A stretch of 22,597 nucleotides of DNA from Providencia sneebia DSM 19967 (GTDB lineage: Bacteria; Pseudomonadota; Gammaproteobacteria; Enterobacterales; Enterobacteriaceae). Location of the stretch: positions 1,471,310 to 1,493,906 of the forward strand of contig NZ_CM001773.1 in assembly GCF_000314895.2 (NCBI RefSeq), read 5' to 3'. Below the pieces are notes generated by a model that was not told where the DNA came from, searched no databases, and saw only the letters and a program-made list of their open reading frames with translations. The translations under genes were made by a program, and so were the position numbers. The first letter of the stretch is position 1, and each line of letters starts with the position of its first letter. This document shows, piece after piece, positions 1 to 8,373 of the stretch.

Positions 1-58
1 TGCTCCTTGGGATAGCTTCGCTTGTCGCCGCGATGCAACGCGAATGCTTTAGAGGAAT
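1..58. repeat. Structured intergenic repeat, copy 1 (cut by window edge)
   Basis: This 58-base segment recurs at 146-203 with 55 of 58 bases identical (differences at 21/166, 24/169 and 29/174). It folds on itself: AGC 14-16 pairs with GCT 46-48, TTCGC 17-21 with GCGAA 40-44, TTG 22-24 with CAA 36-38, and TCGC 25-28 with GCGA 30-33, with small bulges. The left arm of the hairpin that precedes copy 2 would lie before base 1, so this copy is probably truncated by the window. Confidence 0.8.
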
Positions 59-120
59 GTCGAGGTTCAATTAGATCATTTCTCGATATCTTTACGAGAC
101 CTCTTTGTTGACGGCACTTA

Positions 121-203
121 GCTACCCAAGTCACAGACTTCTGTCTGCTCCTTGGGATAGCTTCGTTTATCGCTGCGATGCAACGCGAATGCTTTAGAGG
201 AAT
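121..203. repeat. Structured intergenic repeat, copy 2, with upstream hairpin
   Basis: Two adjoining stem-loops. The first spans 121-161: GCTACCCAAG (121-130) pairs with CTTGGG-A-TAGC (151-161, one bulged A), and inside it CAGAC (134-138) pairs with GTCTG (143-147) around loop TTCT. The second (159-193) is the counterpart of the fold in copy 1. One difference between the copies turns a C-G pair into U-G and one lies in the loop, while the third breaks a pair. The general layout recalls dispersed hairpin repeats that I remember from Yersinia, Serratia and Photorhabdus intergenic regions, but I cannot name the family with certainty. Confidence 0.75.
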
Positions 204-372
204 ATTAAATTCTAATTATTCTTGCTTGTTATTCAACTAGTTGTTAGTTGATATCAATATCAAATACTTTTTTTATCTCGATTTTCATTTATTATGATTG
301 CCTACTTTAGGTGATTATTTTATCGCTATTTGAAATAGTTTTATGACTTGTATTAGGCAAGAGGAGTACACT

Positions 373-798
373 TTGAATTTAAAGTCTTTTTTACAAAAAA
401 AGGCCAACAGAACGAAATTTATTCTTGTTGTGATCCTCTATTTTTTATGCCAATTAATTTTAATTAATTATATATCACCATTATTAGATGAAAATTATTT
501 GGCTCACTATTGGGATGATGGTATTCAATATGTCATCACCGTGATTGCATATTTAGCATTTTGTTTAGCGTTCGCAATATCCCTAATTGCCTTACAGATC
601 TATTTTCTAAGAGTTTGGTGCTTTAGATTAAATGATATGGGGTTAAGTCATTATCTGCGTTTTTTACCTGTATTATGTTTTATTATTATATTAATCAATA
701 ACTTTTATATTTTTAATCCATGGATCGCTTATTTTTATTACTTTGTTATTTTCTTAAGTGCAATTCCAAAAACAGATTATTTTATAAGTAAAGATTAG
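373..798 (+). CDS. Small DUF805-like inner-membrane protein
   Basis: This 141-residue protein has about four hydrophobic segments (near residues 14-33, 51-75, 95-110 and 117-132). RLNDMGLSHYL at 85-95 resembles the RRLHDxGxSGW signature of DUF805 membrane proteins such as YhaH, so a diverged DUF805 relationship is likely, though the final Asn-rich motif of that family is not clear. I chose the TTG start at 373 because GAGGAG (361-366) lies 6 bases upstream. The in-frame ATG at 343 would add ten residues but has no visible ribosome binding site. Function is unknown. It stands alone between the repeats and the convergent ipdC gene. Confidence 0.6.
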   Translation: MNLKSFLQKKANRTKFILVVILYFLCQLILINYISPLLDENYLAHYWDDGIQYVITVIAYLAFCLAFAISLIALQIYFLRVWCFRLNDMGLSHYLRFLPVLCFIIILINNFYIFNPWIAYFYYFVIFLSAIPKTDYFISKD

Positions 799-825
799 CT
801 TTTATAACAGTCAGTTAGCTATAGA

Positions 826-860
826 ATCTTATTAGCACTGCTAATGCAGGCTAATAAGAT
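826..860. terminator. Strong stem-loop between convergent genes
   Basis: ATCTTATTAGC (826-836) pairs perfectly with GCTAATAAGAT (850-860). Inside it CTGC (838-841) pairs with GCAG (846-849) around loop TAAT, leaving one bulged A. It sits between the plus-strand DUF805-like gene and the 3' end of the minus-strand ipdC, where a terminator is expected. Neither strand has a clear T-run after the stem, so termination is inferred from position only. Confidence 0.5.
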
Positions 861-933
861 AAAGTAATTGAAAATAAGGTTAAACATCAATTTGATAATT
901 AATTTATAAGCCTTATCTTCTATTGGGGTTTAT

Positions 934-2601
934 TTACTCAACTGTATTGCTCTTTTTTAATGCTAAAGATATAGCATCTAATATTTTTGGTGTGTCCATT
1001 TTCGGTAAGATGACTTCCATAAAAGCAAGCTGATTACAATGGACGACATCTTCTAAAGCTTGTCTCAATTGTTTTGGTTCAGAGATATGGCGGATAAATG
1101 CATTATGTTCATTGGCTAATCCTTTAAATAATAATGTCCAATCCCATAATGTAATATCATTGTAGAGTTCTTCTGGGCCATGAATGGCGCGTTCAACGGT
1201 ATACCCTTGATTATTCAATAAAAATATTATTGGTTTTATTCCATTTCTCAACATAGTACCTAATTCTTGCACTGTGAATTGTGCGGAACCATCACCAATA
1301 AGTAAGATAACCCGACGATTTGGTACTGCTAATTGCGCACCAAATGTTGCCGCTAATGAAAAGCCAACAGATGCCCACAATGATTGAACGACAAACTTAC
1401 AATTCTCAGGTAAATCTAATGCAGCTGCGCCAAAACATGAAGTCCCTTGATCTGTAAATAAAATATCATTTGGGCGTATAAATTTCTGAATTTCAGACCA
1501 GAAATAGCTTTGATTAAGCTCTGTACTGCTCACTTCCGGTAACAATGGTTTACTGATTTTCGGTAATTGCCATTGTGAAGCAAGGGAAATAGTTAACTGA
1601 TGCAAGGCATTAATGGCGTCTTGCATGGGAATTTGTGTGAAAACTTGATGGCCGACTCTCGCTTCATTTGGATGGATATAAATACAATTTTCAATGGGCA
1701 AGTGATGGCTAAAACCTGTCGTGGTTGTATCAACAAATATCACGCCGATATTGATTGTGACATCAACATCTTCCACCTGCTGCTTAATTTCAGGGCTACT
1801 GGCTGCACCAATATAGGTGCCTATAAAATTAGCATGATCCTCATCAAACACACCTTTACCAAATAAGAGTGTGGAATGGGGGAGTGGAACTTCATCCATC
1901 CACTTTTTTAAGTCTAATTGTACATTTAATCGCTCAGCGAGACAGCCTGCCAATACTGATACTTTCTTAGCATTTATCAGTTTGTTTTTTGCAGCTTCAA
2001 TAAACATATCGAGTGAAGCTGTTGATAAAATGCTTTGAGGTAATATTAAAGGTGCTGGTTTAGAAACCAATGGCATTGTTGCCACATCACAAGGAAGGAC
2101 TAGGTGAACAGGGCGATGTTCACGCATGGCAGTAATGATTAATCTATCAATTTCAGATTCGGCATTTTCAGGTGTTAGGCAAGCTTGAGCGACACTCACT
2201 TCTTTTGCCATGCGCGAGAAAGTATCAAAATCACCATCACCTAATGAGTGATGGAGTAATAATCCCGCTTGTTGTGATTTTAATACAGGCGCGCCAACAA
2301 TATGAATAATGGGTAGGTATTCAGCATAAGCGCCGGCTATTCCATTTATAGCACTGAGTTCACCAACGCCAAAAGTGGTCAATATTGCTGCGGCTGGTTT
2401 ACAGCGTGCGTAACCATCAGCAGTATAAGAGGCATTAAGTTCATTGGCGCAACCAATCCAATCAATTTGTGGATGACTGATGATATGATCAAGAAATTGC
2501 AAGTTGTAGTCACCAGGAACGCCAAATAAATGGCGAATACCGATTTGAGCTAGGCGGTCTAAAAGGTAATCTGCTACGGTATAATTTTTATTCATAACCA
2601 T
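934..2601 (-). CDS. ipdC: Indolepyruvate/phenylpyruvate decarboxylase (ThDP-dependent)
   Basis: This is a cytosolic thiamine-diphosphate enzyme that decarboxylates arylpyruvates such as indole-3-pyruvate or phenylpyruvate to the aldehyde. At 555 residues it has the length of Enterobacter IpdC. Visible hallmarks are GVPGDYNLQFLD near residue 27, the cofactor-activating Glu54 in CANELNASY, the paired His117-His118 of the pyruvate decarboxylase family, the ThDP motif GDG 436-438 through NN 463-464, and GYTVERAIHG at 466-475, which I associate with IpdC rather than ethanol-forming decarboxylases. A second ATG at 2595 gives a 553-residue product and aligns slightly better with relatives; neither start has a strong ribosome binding site. 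It is the last of three genes on this strand, 191 bases after the dehydrogenase. Proteeae make arylpyruvates by amino-acid deaminases, which could supply the substrate (inference). Confidence 0.8.
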   Translation of the reverse strand: MVMNKNYTVADYLLDRLAQIGIRHLFGVPGDYNLQFLDHIISHPQIDWIGCANELNASYTADGYARCKPAAAILTTFGVGELSAINGIAGAYAEYLPIIHIVGAPVLKSQQAGLLLHHSLGDGDFDTFSRMAKEVSVAQACLTPENAESEIDRLIITAMREHRPVHLVLPCDVATMPLVSKPAPLILPQSILSTASLDMFIEAAKNKLINAKKVSVLAGCLAERLNVQLDLKKWMDEVPLPHSTLLFGKGVFDEDHANFIGTYIGAASSPEIKQQVEDVDVTINIGVIFVDTTTTGFSHHLPIENCIYIHPNEARVGHQVFTQIPMQDAINALHQLTISLASQWQLPKISKPLLPEVSSTELNQSYFWSEIQKFIRPNDILFTDQGTSCFGAAALDLPENCKFVVQSLWASVGFSLAATFGAQLAVPNRRVILLIGDGSAQFTVQELGTMLRNGIKPIIFLLNNQGYTVERAIHGPEELYNDITLWDWTLLFKGLANEHNAFIRHISEPKQLRQALEDVVHCNQLAFMEVILPKMDTPKILDAISLALKKSNTVE

Positions 2602-2792
2602 AACCTATCAAAAAATGTGAATGACCTAAATTCACAAGATGTGCTGATACAGCCCGACTTGTGCCAGATAGTTGCGATAAAGAGATCTATTTGAGTTTTA
2701 ACTAGCCAAAACAACTAAAACATTATTTATTTCTCAACAAACTCTCTCGATTCCTCAAGCAAATTGAGAGTCGAGTATAGATTGCTGGGAAG

Positions 2793-3533
2793 TTAAAACT
2801 CTTGTTGCGTAGGACGTAAGACAATTTCATTAATATCTACATCCTCAGGTTGTTCAATTGCATAGGCAATAGCGCGTGCAACGGAATCTGGTGGGATGGC
2901 TTGCTTATAAAATTCAATGATTGACTGTAAACTCGTAGGATCTGAACTGCCAAATTTTAATTCAGAATCAACAACACCAGGACAGATTGTTGTGGTTCTA
3001 ATATTTTTCCCGACTTCGTGGCGTAGGCCCTCTGATATAGCGCGAATGGCAAATTTTGTGCCGCTATAAACAGTGCCTCCGGGGCTAAATACTTTGACTC
3101 CAGCAACGGAAGAAATATTAATAAAATGACCACTGTTTTGCTTTTCGAATATAGGCAGCACTTCTGCTATCCCATATAAAGGTCCTTTAATATTAATATC
3201 GACCATTTTTTCCCATTCATTCACTTTGCTAAGATTCAGTGGTGAAATAGCCATTAATCCTGCATTATTAATTAACACATCAATTTTGCCAAATTGGTTT
3301 AATGTTGTGCTGACTAGGTTTTTGACGTCACTATATTGAGTGATATCAGTAACGACTGCGAGGGCATTTCCACCTTCAGCAATGCAATCTTGTGCAAGCT
3401 TATCAATAAGTTCTTTACGGCGAGCCGCTAGCACGATAGTAGCTTTCTGTTTCGCAAGATAAAGAGCCGCGGATGCACCAATGCCACTACTTGCACCAGT
3501 AATGATAATAACTTTACCTGCAATTTGCCCCAT
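2793..3533 (-). CDS. Short-chain dehydrogenase/reductase (classical SDR)
   Basis: A 246-residue Rossmann-fold NAD(P)H oxidoreductase. It shows the cofactor motif TGASSGIG at 12-19, an Arg pair at 38-39 after the second strand that suggests NADP preference, NNAG at 89-92, Asn114, Ser141/Ser142, and the catalytic YSGTK with Tyr156 and Lys160. All catalytic residues are present. The start at 3533 is set by CTCCTT on the plus strand (AAGGAG, 3541-3546) seven bases upstream; a longer TTG start at 3551 would pass through this site. The substrate cannot be read from the sequence. Lying between an arylpyruvate decarboxylase and a methyltransferase, it may reduce the aldehyde made by IpdC to an alcohol (inference from context). 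It could equally be a general carbonyl reductase. Confidence 0.8.
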   Translation of the reverse strand: MGQIAGKVIIITGASSGIGASAALYLAKQKATIVLAARRKELIDKLAQDCIAEGGNALAVVTDITQYSDVKNLVSTTLNQFGKIDVLINNAGLMAISPLNLSKVNEWEKMVDINIKGPLYGIAEVLPIFEKQNSGHFINISSVAGVKVFSPGGTVYSGTKFAIRAISEGLRHEVGKNIRTTTICPGVVDSELKFGSSDPTSLQSIIEFYKQAIPPDSVARAIAYAIEQPEDVDINEIVLRPTQQEF

Positions 3534-3663
3534 TATGGTTCTCCTTCCCAATTAAACTAAGCCGCAAATAATGATTGCTGGGAATTGTGTCTATTAATTA
3601 AAGATATATATGAACAATGCGCATTGTGTATTACAGTTTTATCTTTCTTTATATTTTGCAGAT

Positions 3664-4707
3664 TTACTTAGCAATTGGTTTAGGTATTGCTTCAACAATT
3701 GAAACATAGCAACCAGTATCAATAATACGGTTAAGTTTTAAGCCTGCACTGTCGAGTAATTCTGTTAATTCTTCTTCACTACGAGTTTGTCCGCCATCAA
3801 AACTGGCTAAAAGTAATAGGTCAATCAGGTTACCACCATGCCAATTGTTACCTGTTGGGATCACGGGTTCTAGGATCAATAATTTAGAATTATCATTCAT
3901 CGCATTGCGGCAGCATTGCAATATTTTCTGAGCCTGATCAGTTGGCCAGTCCATTGTAATGTACTTTAATAAATAGAAATCGGCTTCTGGGCAAGACTCA
4001 AAGAAGCTACCAGGATGAATTTCCCAACGCTTTTCTCCATCTAATTCCCCAAGTCGGTGCTTTTGTAGAATTTCAGGTCTATCAAATAAAATGCCATGTA
4101 AAGTTTTATTACTTTTTAGCACACTTAATAGTAATCCACCCATACCACCCGCAATATCAACAACTTTTGCGTTATCAGGGAATTTATATTTCTGTGTTAA
4201 AAAATAGTTTTCAACAGCAGACATAGAAGACATGCCTGTGTGGAACGTGTAATCATCTTTATAATGGCTTTCATCAGCCCAATATTCGTAGAAAGATTCT
4301 CCAAACATATCTTTAAAAGGCGTATCACTGCGTAAACTATCAATTAGATCACCTAATGGTGCCCAAAATGTTATGTCAGTCAGCATTAATACTGCATCAT
4401 GTAATGAATGTGGGTGATCTTTACGAAGAAACTGTGCTGCGGGGGTTAACTCAAATTTACCGTCATCTGTTTGTGCAAATACTTTTTTAGCGGCAAGCAT
4501 TCGCATGACTCTAAATAAATGTTTAGGGTTAACATCCGATTCTTTTGCAAGTTCATCAATTGTTTTTGCACCATTTTTTAGCTTATCAGCAATATCTAAT
4601 AATGCCGCAACCCTGAGTGATGCTTGGAACGTGATGCCCATTGCTTGCTCTAATAAATAGATAGCAGCACTTTCATTTTTAGATATACAAGTATCGTTAT
4701 TTAACAT
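3664..4707 (-). CDS. Family-2 O-methyltransferase-like protein (COMT/ASMT type)
   Basis: A 347-residue SAM-dependent methyltransferase of the plant COMT / acetylserotonin methyltransferase type. The N-terminal helical and winged-helix dimerisation domain covers roughly 12-100 (TIDELAKESDVNPKHLFRVMRML). The Rossmann core begins with the SAM loop VVDIAGGMGGLLL at 182-194, followed by FDRPEIL at 208-214. GGQTRSEEELTELLDSAGL at 305-323 is typical of the C-terminus. Most family members have His-Asp-Trp after the fourth strand with His as catalytic base; here the sequence is ITMDW, so residue 252 is Met. Either chemistry differs or another residue acts. AGAGGAA lies just ahead of the ATG. As first gene of the three, its transcription would start in the AT-rich region above 4707. 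The acceptor is unknown. Confidence 0.75.
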   Translation of the reverse strand: MLNNDTCISKNESAAIYLLEQAMGITFQASLRVAALLDIADKLKNGAKTIDELAKESDVNPKHLFRVMRMLAAKKVFAQTDDGKFELTPAAQFLRKDHPHSLHDAVLMLTDITFWAPLGDLIDSLRSDTPFKDMFGESFYEYWADESHYKDDYTFHTGMSSMSAVENYFLTQKYKFPDNAKVVDIAGGMGGLLLSVLKSNKTLHGILFDRPEILQKHRLGELDGEKRWEIHPGSFFESCPEADFYLLKYITMDWPTDQAQKILQCCRNAMNDNSKLLILEPVIPTGNNWHGGNLIDLLLLASFDGGQTRSEEELTELLDSAGLKLNRIIDTGCYVSIVEAIPKPIAK

Positions 4708-5960
4708 GCAATTGTTCCTCTTAGTAATTAATAGTTTAAAACACGATTAAAAATAATTAGATGAACTCTATACTTTATTAAAGATACATATTTAATTTTA
4801 TAGTATCGGACTGCATTTATATCGTTGTGACTAATAACATTTATTGAAAAATAATGGCGATAATATAAAGACCTGACTTTTTACTTCTTGAATTCTATGG
4901 TGTTTAAGTCATTTTATGACTTTGTTTTTATAGTGGTAATACCAGTTGGTAATTAAAACATTTGAAAATACCCATATTAATAATAGTTATGTCAATATTT
5001 GAATTGTATATATTTTATTTTGTATTGTTTTAGTTTGATTTATTTTTATATAAAGTCAAGATTAAAAATATTAATCTTATAATTATTTTTTTATATATTA
5101 AGAACTAAATATATATTTAATATGACTCATCAATAATGTTGTTTTATATTGTTGATTTTCATGTTTATTTTTTGTTATTGTTTCGTGGTGGATATTTTTA
5201 TAGTTAGACTGTCATCATGAATTATTAATTAGCGGAATAATTACTTTAGTAATATTAACTTATTATTTAAATCATTTTATGATGTTTTTATATAATAAAG
5301 GATACATTAATAATATAAAATAAGTTGATATTAATTAGGTGAATAGTTTTATGGTTAAATATTTTCATTCCATCACTAATAATATAATTAATGTGGTTAT
5401 TAATTAACTATAAGTGATTTAACTAAAAATTATTAAAAGCAATTATATAAATAATTAGCTATATAAATGAATAGTTGTCTTAAAATGATTAAAACTGAGT
5501 AAGTACTTAGTCAATAAATATGGTTTTTTAATTCAGAAAAATAAGTGGTATTGTTGTTCTTATTATTAACGAATTTTTAGACTGAGAATAAGGTTATATA
5601 GAGTAAAGATTTTAGAAAAAATAGTTCTAATATAAAACTAATAAAGCTAAAAATAATGACAGATATTTTATGAATAAAAATAATTACCAAATGTTAATGT
5701 TGTGTTTATTTGTTGTATTTTTATTGCGAAATTTTGTTAATAAATGTAATAAAAATACAATAAATAACAAAATGTGCGAAATATAGGCATTTTTTTCATT
5801 GCAAGTGGTCTGATCAGTAGTAAAATTACAATTAAAAGAGTATTATTAACTCAGTTAATTATATTCATATTATTTGTACGACTTTGGTGATCCTTAAAAG
5901 ATTATTCATGAGGATAATTTAAAATCGGCAAATATAGTGGCTACTGACAGGAGGATATCG
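4708..5960. other. AT-rich region without a convincing gene
   Basis: About 1.25 kb made almost entirely of A and T, between the minus-strand methyltransferase and plus-strand ybfA. No reading frame in it has both reasonable length and a ribosome binding site. It must carry the promoters of both flanking genes, but I see no clear -35/-10 pair for either. A small hairpin AAGTCAT-TTT-ATGACTT at 4906-4922 followed by TTTTT (4925-4929) looks like a weak plus-strand terminator with no recognisable transcript ahead of it. The composition would suit H-NS binding (inference). Confidence 0.6.
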
Positions 5961-6167
5961 ATGTCCACATACCACGAATATTCCCGTACTCAGGTTATGG
6001 TACGCCGCGCTGCCGCGTTGTTTGCAGGCATACTTGCATTTCCGATTATGGTTTTTCATCCACAACGTGCAAAATTTTATAGCTACTTATATAAAGTTTG
6101 GACGAAAACAAGCGATAAACCCGTGTGGTTAGAGCGTTCAGAAATGACGATGGATGCACATCGCTAG
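5961..6167 (+). CDS. ybfA: YbfA family small membrane protein (DUF2517)
   Basis: A 68-residue protein, the length of E. coli YbfA, sharing the distinctive block RAKFYSYLYKVWTKTSDKPVW (in two parts: RAKFYSYLYKVW and TKTSDKPVW) with it as I recall that protein. There is one hydrophobic segment near residues 17-34 after a basic N-terminus, so it is probably anchored in the inner membrane. The ATG at 5961 is certain: AGGAGG at 5949-5954 is six bases upstream. A GTG at 5937 in the same frame would read through this site. Function is not known for the family. It appears to be a single-gene unit, followed by a stem-loop. Confidence 0.85.
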   Translation: MSTYHEYSRTQVMVRRAAALFAGILAFPIMVFHPQRAKFYSYLYKVWTKTSDKPVWLERSEMTMDAHR

Positions 6168-6189
6168 CAGTAAAATTGCGATATTATTC

Positions 6190-6214
6190 TCCCCGCGATA
6201 AAAAATCGTGGGGA
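6190..6214 (+). terminator. Stem-loop after ybfA
   Basis: TCCCCGCGAT (6190-6199) pairs with ATCGTGGGGA (6205-6214) around five As, with one G-U pair. It begins 23 bases after the ybfA stop. The T-run expected of an intrinsic terminator is absent on the plus strand, so it may be a weak terminator or a 3'-end stabilising hairpin. Confidence 0.5.
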
Positions 6215-6361
6215 TGAAAAATCCTGCCTTTGCACCTACATCTCCAAAATAGCCATTTCTTTTTACTCTATTGCTTTATAATCTTATGACATGACAATTT
6301 TCGGTCATTTAAAAATTATTTGCTATGTCAGCCAAAAACATTGCAAGAAAAGGATAAGGTT

Positions 6362-7105
6362 ATGCGTAATATCTCTTTGGAAGAAGTGATCAATAATGAA
6401 TTAAAAGTCAGTGAATTCCAAGACTATGCTCCGAATGGCCTTCAAGTAGAAGGGCGCTCGCATGTACAAAAAATTGTCACTGGTGTGACTGCTTGCCAAG
6501 CGTTATTAGATAAAGCTGTAGAAATGGAAGCGGATGCAATTATTGTTCATCATGGTTATTTTTGGAAAAATGAGCCAGTTGTGATCAAAGGCATGAAAAG
6601 AAAGCGCCTGAAAACATTATTAGAAAATGATATTAACCTTTATGGCTATCATCTTCCTCTGGATGCTCATCCTCATCTTGGTAATAACACACAGCTAGCA
6701 CATTTAATGGGTGTCAAAATTGATGGTTATATTGAGCCTTTATTGCCATTTGGTTATTTTGATGAGCCAATCACGCCAGCAGAATTATCACAGCGTTTAG
6801 AAAAGCAACTTGGTCGTAAGGTGCTCCATTGCGGAGATTTTGGTAAACAAGAAATCAGACAAATTGCATGGTGCACGGGTGGCGGGCAAGGTTTTATTTT
6901 AGAAGCGGCTGAATTTGGTGTGGATGCTTTTGTCACGGGAGAGGTTTCAGAGCAAACTATCCATATTGCAAGAGAAATGGGCATTCATTTTTATTCTGCG
7001 GGTCATCACGCAACAGAACGCTATGGCATTAAAGCATTAACTAAATGGTTAGTTGATAACCATGGTTTAGATGCAACATTCATTGATATTGATAACCCAG
7101 CTTAA
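6362..7105 (+). CDS. ybgI: NIF3-family dinuclear metal protein YbgI
   Basis: A 247-residue protein, the same length as E. coli YbgI and similar throughout. The metal-binding residues of the NIF3 family are in place: His63-His64 in VHHGYFW, His97 and Asp101 in YHLPLDAH, and His215 and Glu219 in AGHHATER. The family is annotated as GTP cyclohydrolase 1 type 2 homologue, but its physiological role is unsettled; hydrolase and metal-handling roles have been suggested. The ATG at 6362 is preceded by AAGGATAAGG (6350-6359); an in-frame TTG at 6320 lacks such a site. In E. coli ybgI leads into ybgJKL; here it is a lone gene facing an MFS transporter. Confidence 0.9.
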   Translation: MRNISLEEVINNELKVSEFQDYAPNGLQVEGRSHVQKIVTGVTACQALLDKAVEMEADAIIVHHGYFWKNEPVVIKGMKRKRLKTLLENDINLYGYHLPLDAHPHLGNNTQLAHLMGVKIDGYIEPLLPFGYFDEPITPAELSQRLEKQLGRKVLHCGDFGKQEIRQIAWCTGGGQGFILEAAEFGVDAFVTGEVSEQTIHIAREMGIHFYSAGHHATERYGIKALTKWLVDNHGLDATFIDIDNPA

Positions 7106-7113
7106 AATAGATA

Positions 7114-7148
7114 AAAATGCAGTATATCTATTTGATATACTGCATTTT
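7114..7148. terminator. Bidirectional terminator between ybgI and the MFS gene
   Basis: A 15-base-pair perfect stem: 7114-7128 (AAAATGCAGTATATC) with 7134-7148 (GATATACTGCATTTT), loop TATTT. The outer A/T runs give a T-tract on either strand, suitable for stopping both convergent transcripts. Confidence 0.85.
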
Positions 7149-7181
7149 AGTCGATGATTAATACTTTGTGGCTTACTGATT

Positions 7182-8315
7182 TTAGTGCGCCTGAACTCGA
7201 TAACGAATTGAAACACCCATCAGGATCACGCCGGAAATTAACATTACTGCGCCTAGATGTTGGCTCCAGCCAGCAACAATCAAACCAATAGCAAGACCAA
7301 TATAATAAAATAGGCCTAATATAGCGCCAGCAGTCCCTTTTCTATCATTATAACGATTCAGTGCATGGGCAAGAATATTTGGAATTGCAACACCATACCC
7401 AATAACAATTCCTATCACTGGCAAAATAAACCACGCCGAATGAATAAGAGCAAAAACTAACGCTCCGCTAATTAATGAAATCAAACTCGCGAGTTTAACT
7501 AATGTCTCTGGTGATTGATTTTTAGCCAGTAAATACCGATTTAAGACTGAGCCAATTCCGACGCCAATGGCGAGTAAAATGCCTGTAAGACCAAATTGCT
7601 GCTGAGATAGCATTAATTGTTCAAAATGAAAGGGCGCAAGTTGGTAATAACTGAATAAATTAATGTTGAAAAATGCAATTAACATCACATTTCTTAAAAT
7701 ATCTTTATCCTTAATCATAGCCAATAAAGTGGTTAAAAATGGGCTATGAATCACATTTTCAGGTTTGGTCTCTGGAAGCTTATAACAAGCCCATAACAAT
7801 AACCCTACGGCTAAAATGGCTAATCCAACAAAAACGGCTTGATATCCGCCTATGCTGACTAATAAAGATCCAATTAGCATGCCAAGTGCTGGGCTAATAG
7901 CAATCGCAATTCCCATAATAGAGAAAACTTTAGCTAATTGAGGGCCTTGGTAACTATCTCGCATCGCTGTTTGTGTACCAATCGACCCCACAGCAGCACC
8001 AAAAGCAGATAACATACGCATGAGTAATAATAGGGCAAAGTGAGAAACAAAAAGAGCACCAATAGATGCAACGCCATATAGCAACAACCCTGCTAATATC
8101 GTGGGTCGACGACCAATGACATCACACATTCTCCCCCAGAAAACCACACCTAAGGCAAATGCGAAAAAATAGAATGAAAGTGTTTGAGAAGCACTTTGCG
8201 CACTGACTTGAAAAGCGCTAGCAATATCTGTTAATGCTGGGCTGTATATAGTTTCTACAATTTGTGGAAACATCATCAAGGCTACAGCCAACCATAATGA
8301 AAGAGATGATTTCAT
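7182..8315 (-). CDS. MFS efflux transporter, DHA1 / Bcr-CflA-like
   Basis: A 377-residue protein of about twelve transmembrane helices, somewhat shorter than the usual 390-400 residues of Bcr/CflA drug:proton antiporters. The MFS motif A appears as GRMCDVIGRRP at 61-71 between helices 2 and 3, and helix 1 carries PQIVETIYSPAL, similar to the start of Bcr-type exporters. The substrate is not evident. The ATG at 8315 has AGGA (complement of 8324-8327) eight bases upstream. It is divergent from an AraC-type regulator with a 106-base shared promoter region, an arrangement typical of an exporter controlled by its neighbour. Confidence 0.8.
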   Translation of the reverse strand: MKSSLSLWLAVALMMFPQIVETIYSPALTDIASAFQVSAQSASQTLSFYFFAFALGVVFWGRMCDVIGRRPTILAGLLLYGVASIGALFVSHFALLLLMRMLSAFGAAVGSIGTQTAMRDSYQGPQLAKVFSIMGIAIAISPALGMLIGSLLVSIGGYQAVFVGLAILAVGLLLWACYKLPETKPENVIHSPFLTTLLAMIKDKDILRNVMLIAFFNINLFSYYQLAPFHFEQLMLSQQQFGLTGILLAIGVGIGSVLNRYLLAKNQSPETLVKLASLISLISGALVFALIHSAWFILPVIGIVIGYGVAIPNILAHALNRYNDRKGTAGAILGLFYYIGLAIGLIVAGWSQHLGAVMLISGVILMGVSIRYRVQAH

Positions 8316-8373
8316 CTAAGTTATCCTATTTTATCATTAATTTAATAGGCAAGATTTTAGTGGCATTTTTATT

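Noticed and set aside
1..206. CRISPR array as explanation of the left-end repeats
   Set aside because: Only two copies of 58 bases separated by 87 bases, with strong bulged hairpins and no cas genes; unlike CRISPR repeat and spacer sizes.
2746..2775. Hairpin between the SDR gene and ipdC (CTCGA/TCGAG with inner TCAA/TTGA)
   Set aside because: Short broken stem and no T-run on the minus strand, so it is not good evidence that ipdC is separate from the SDR gene.
4906..4929. Terminator-like hairpin in the AT-rich gap
   Set aside because: The seven-pair stem is AT-rich and no gene or promoter precedes it; kept only as a note in the region entry.
5937..5960. Upstream GTG start for ybfA
   Set aside because: AGGAGG sits between it and the ATG at 5961, and the ATG gives the family's usual 68 residues.
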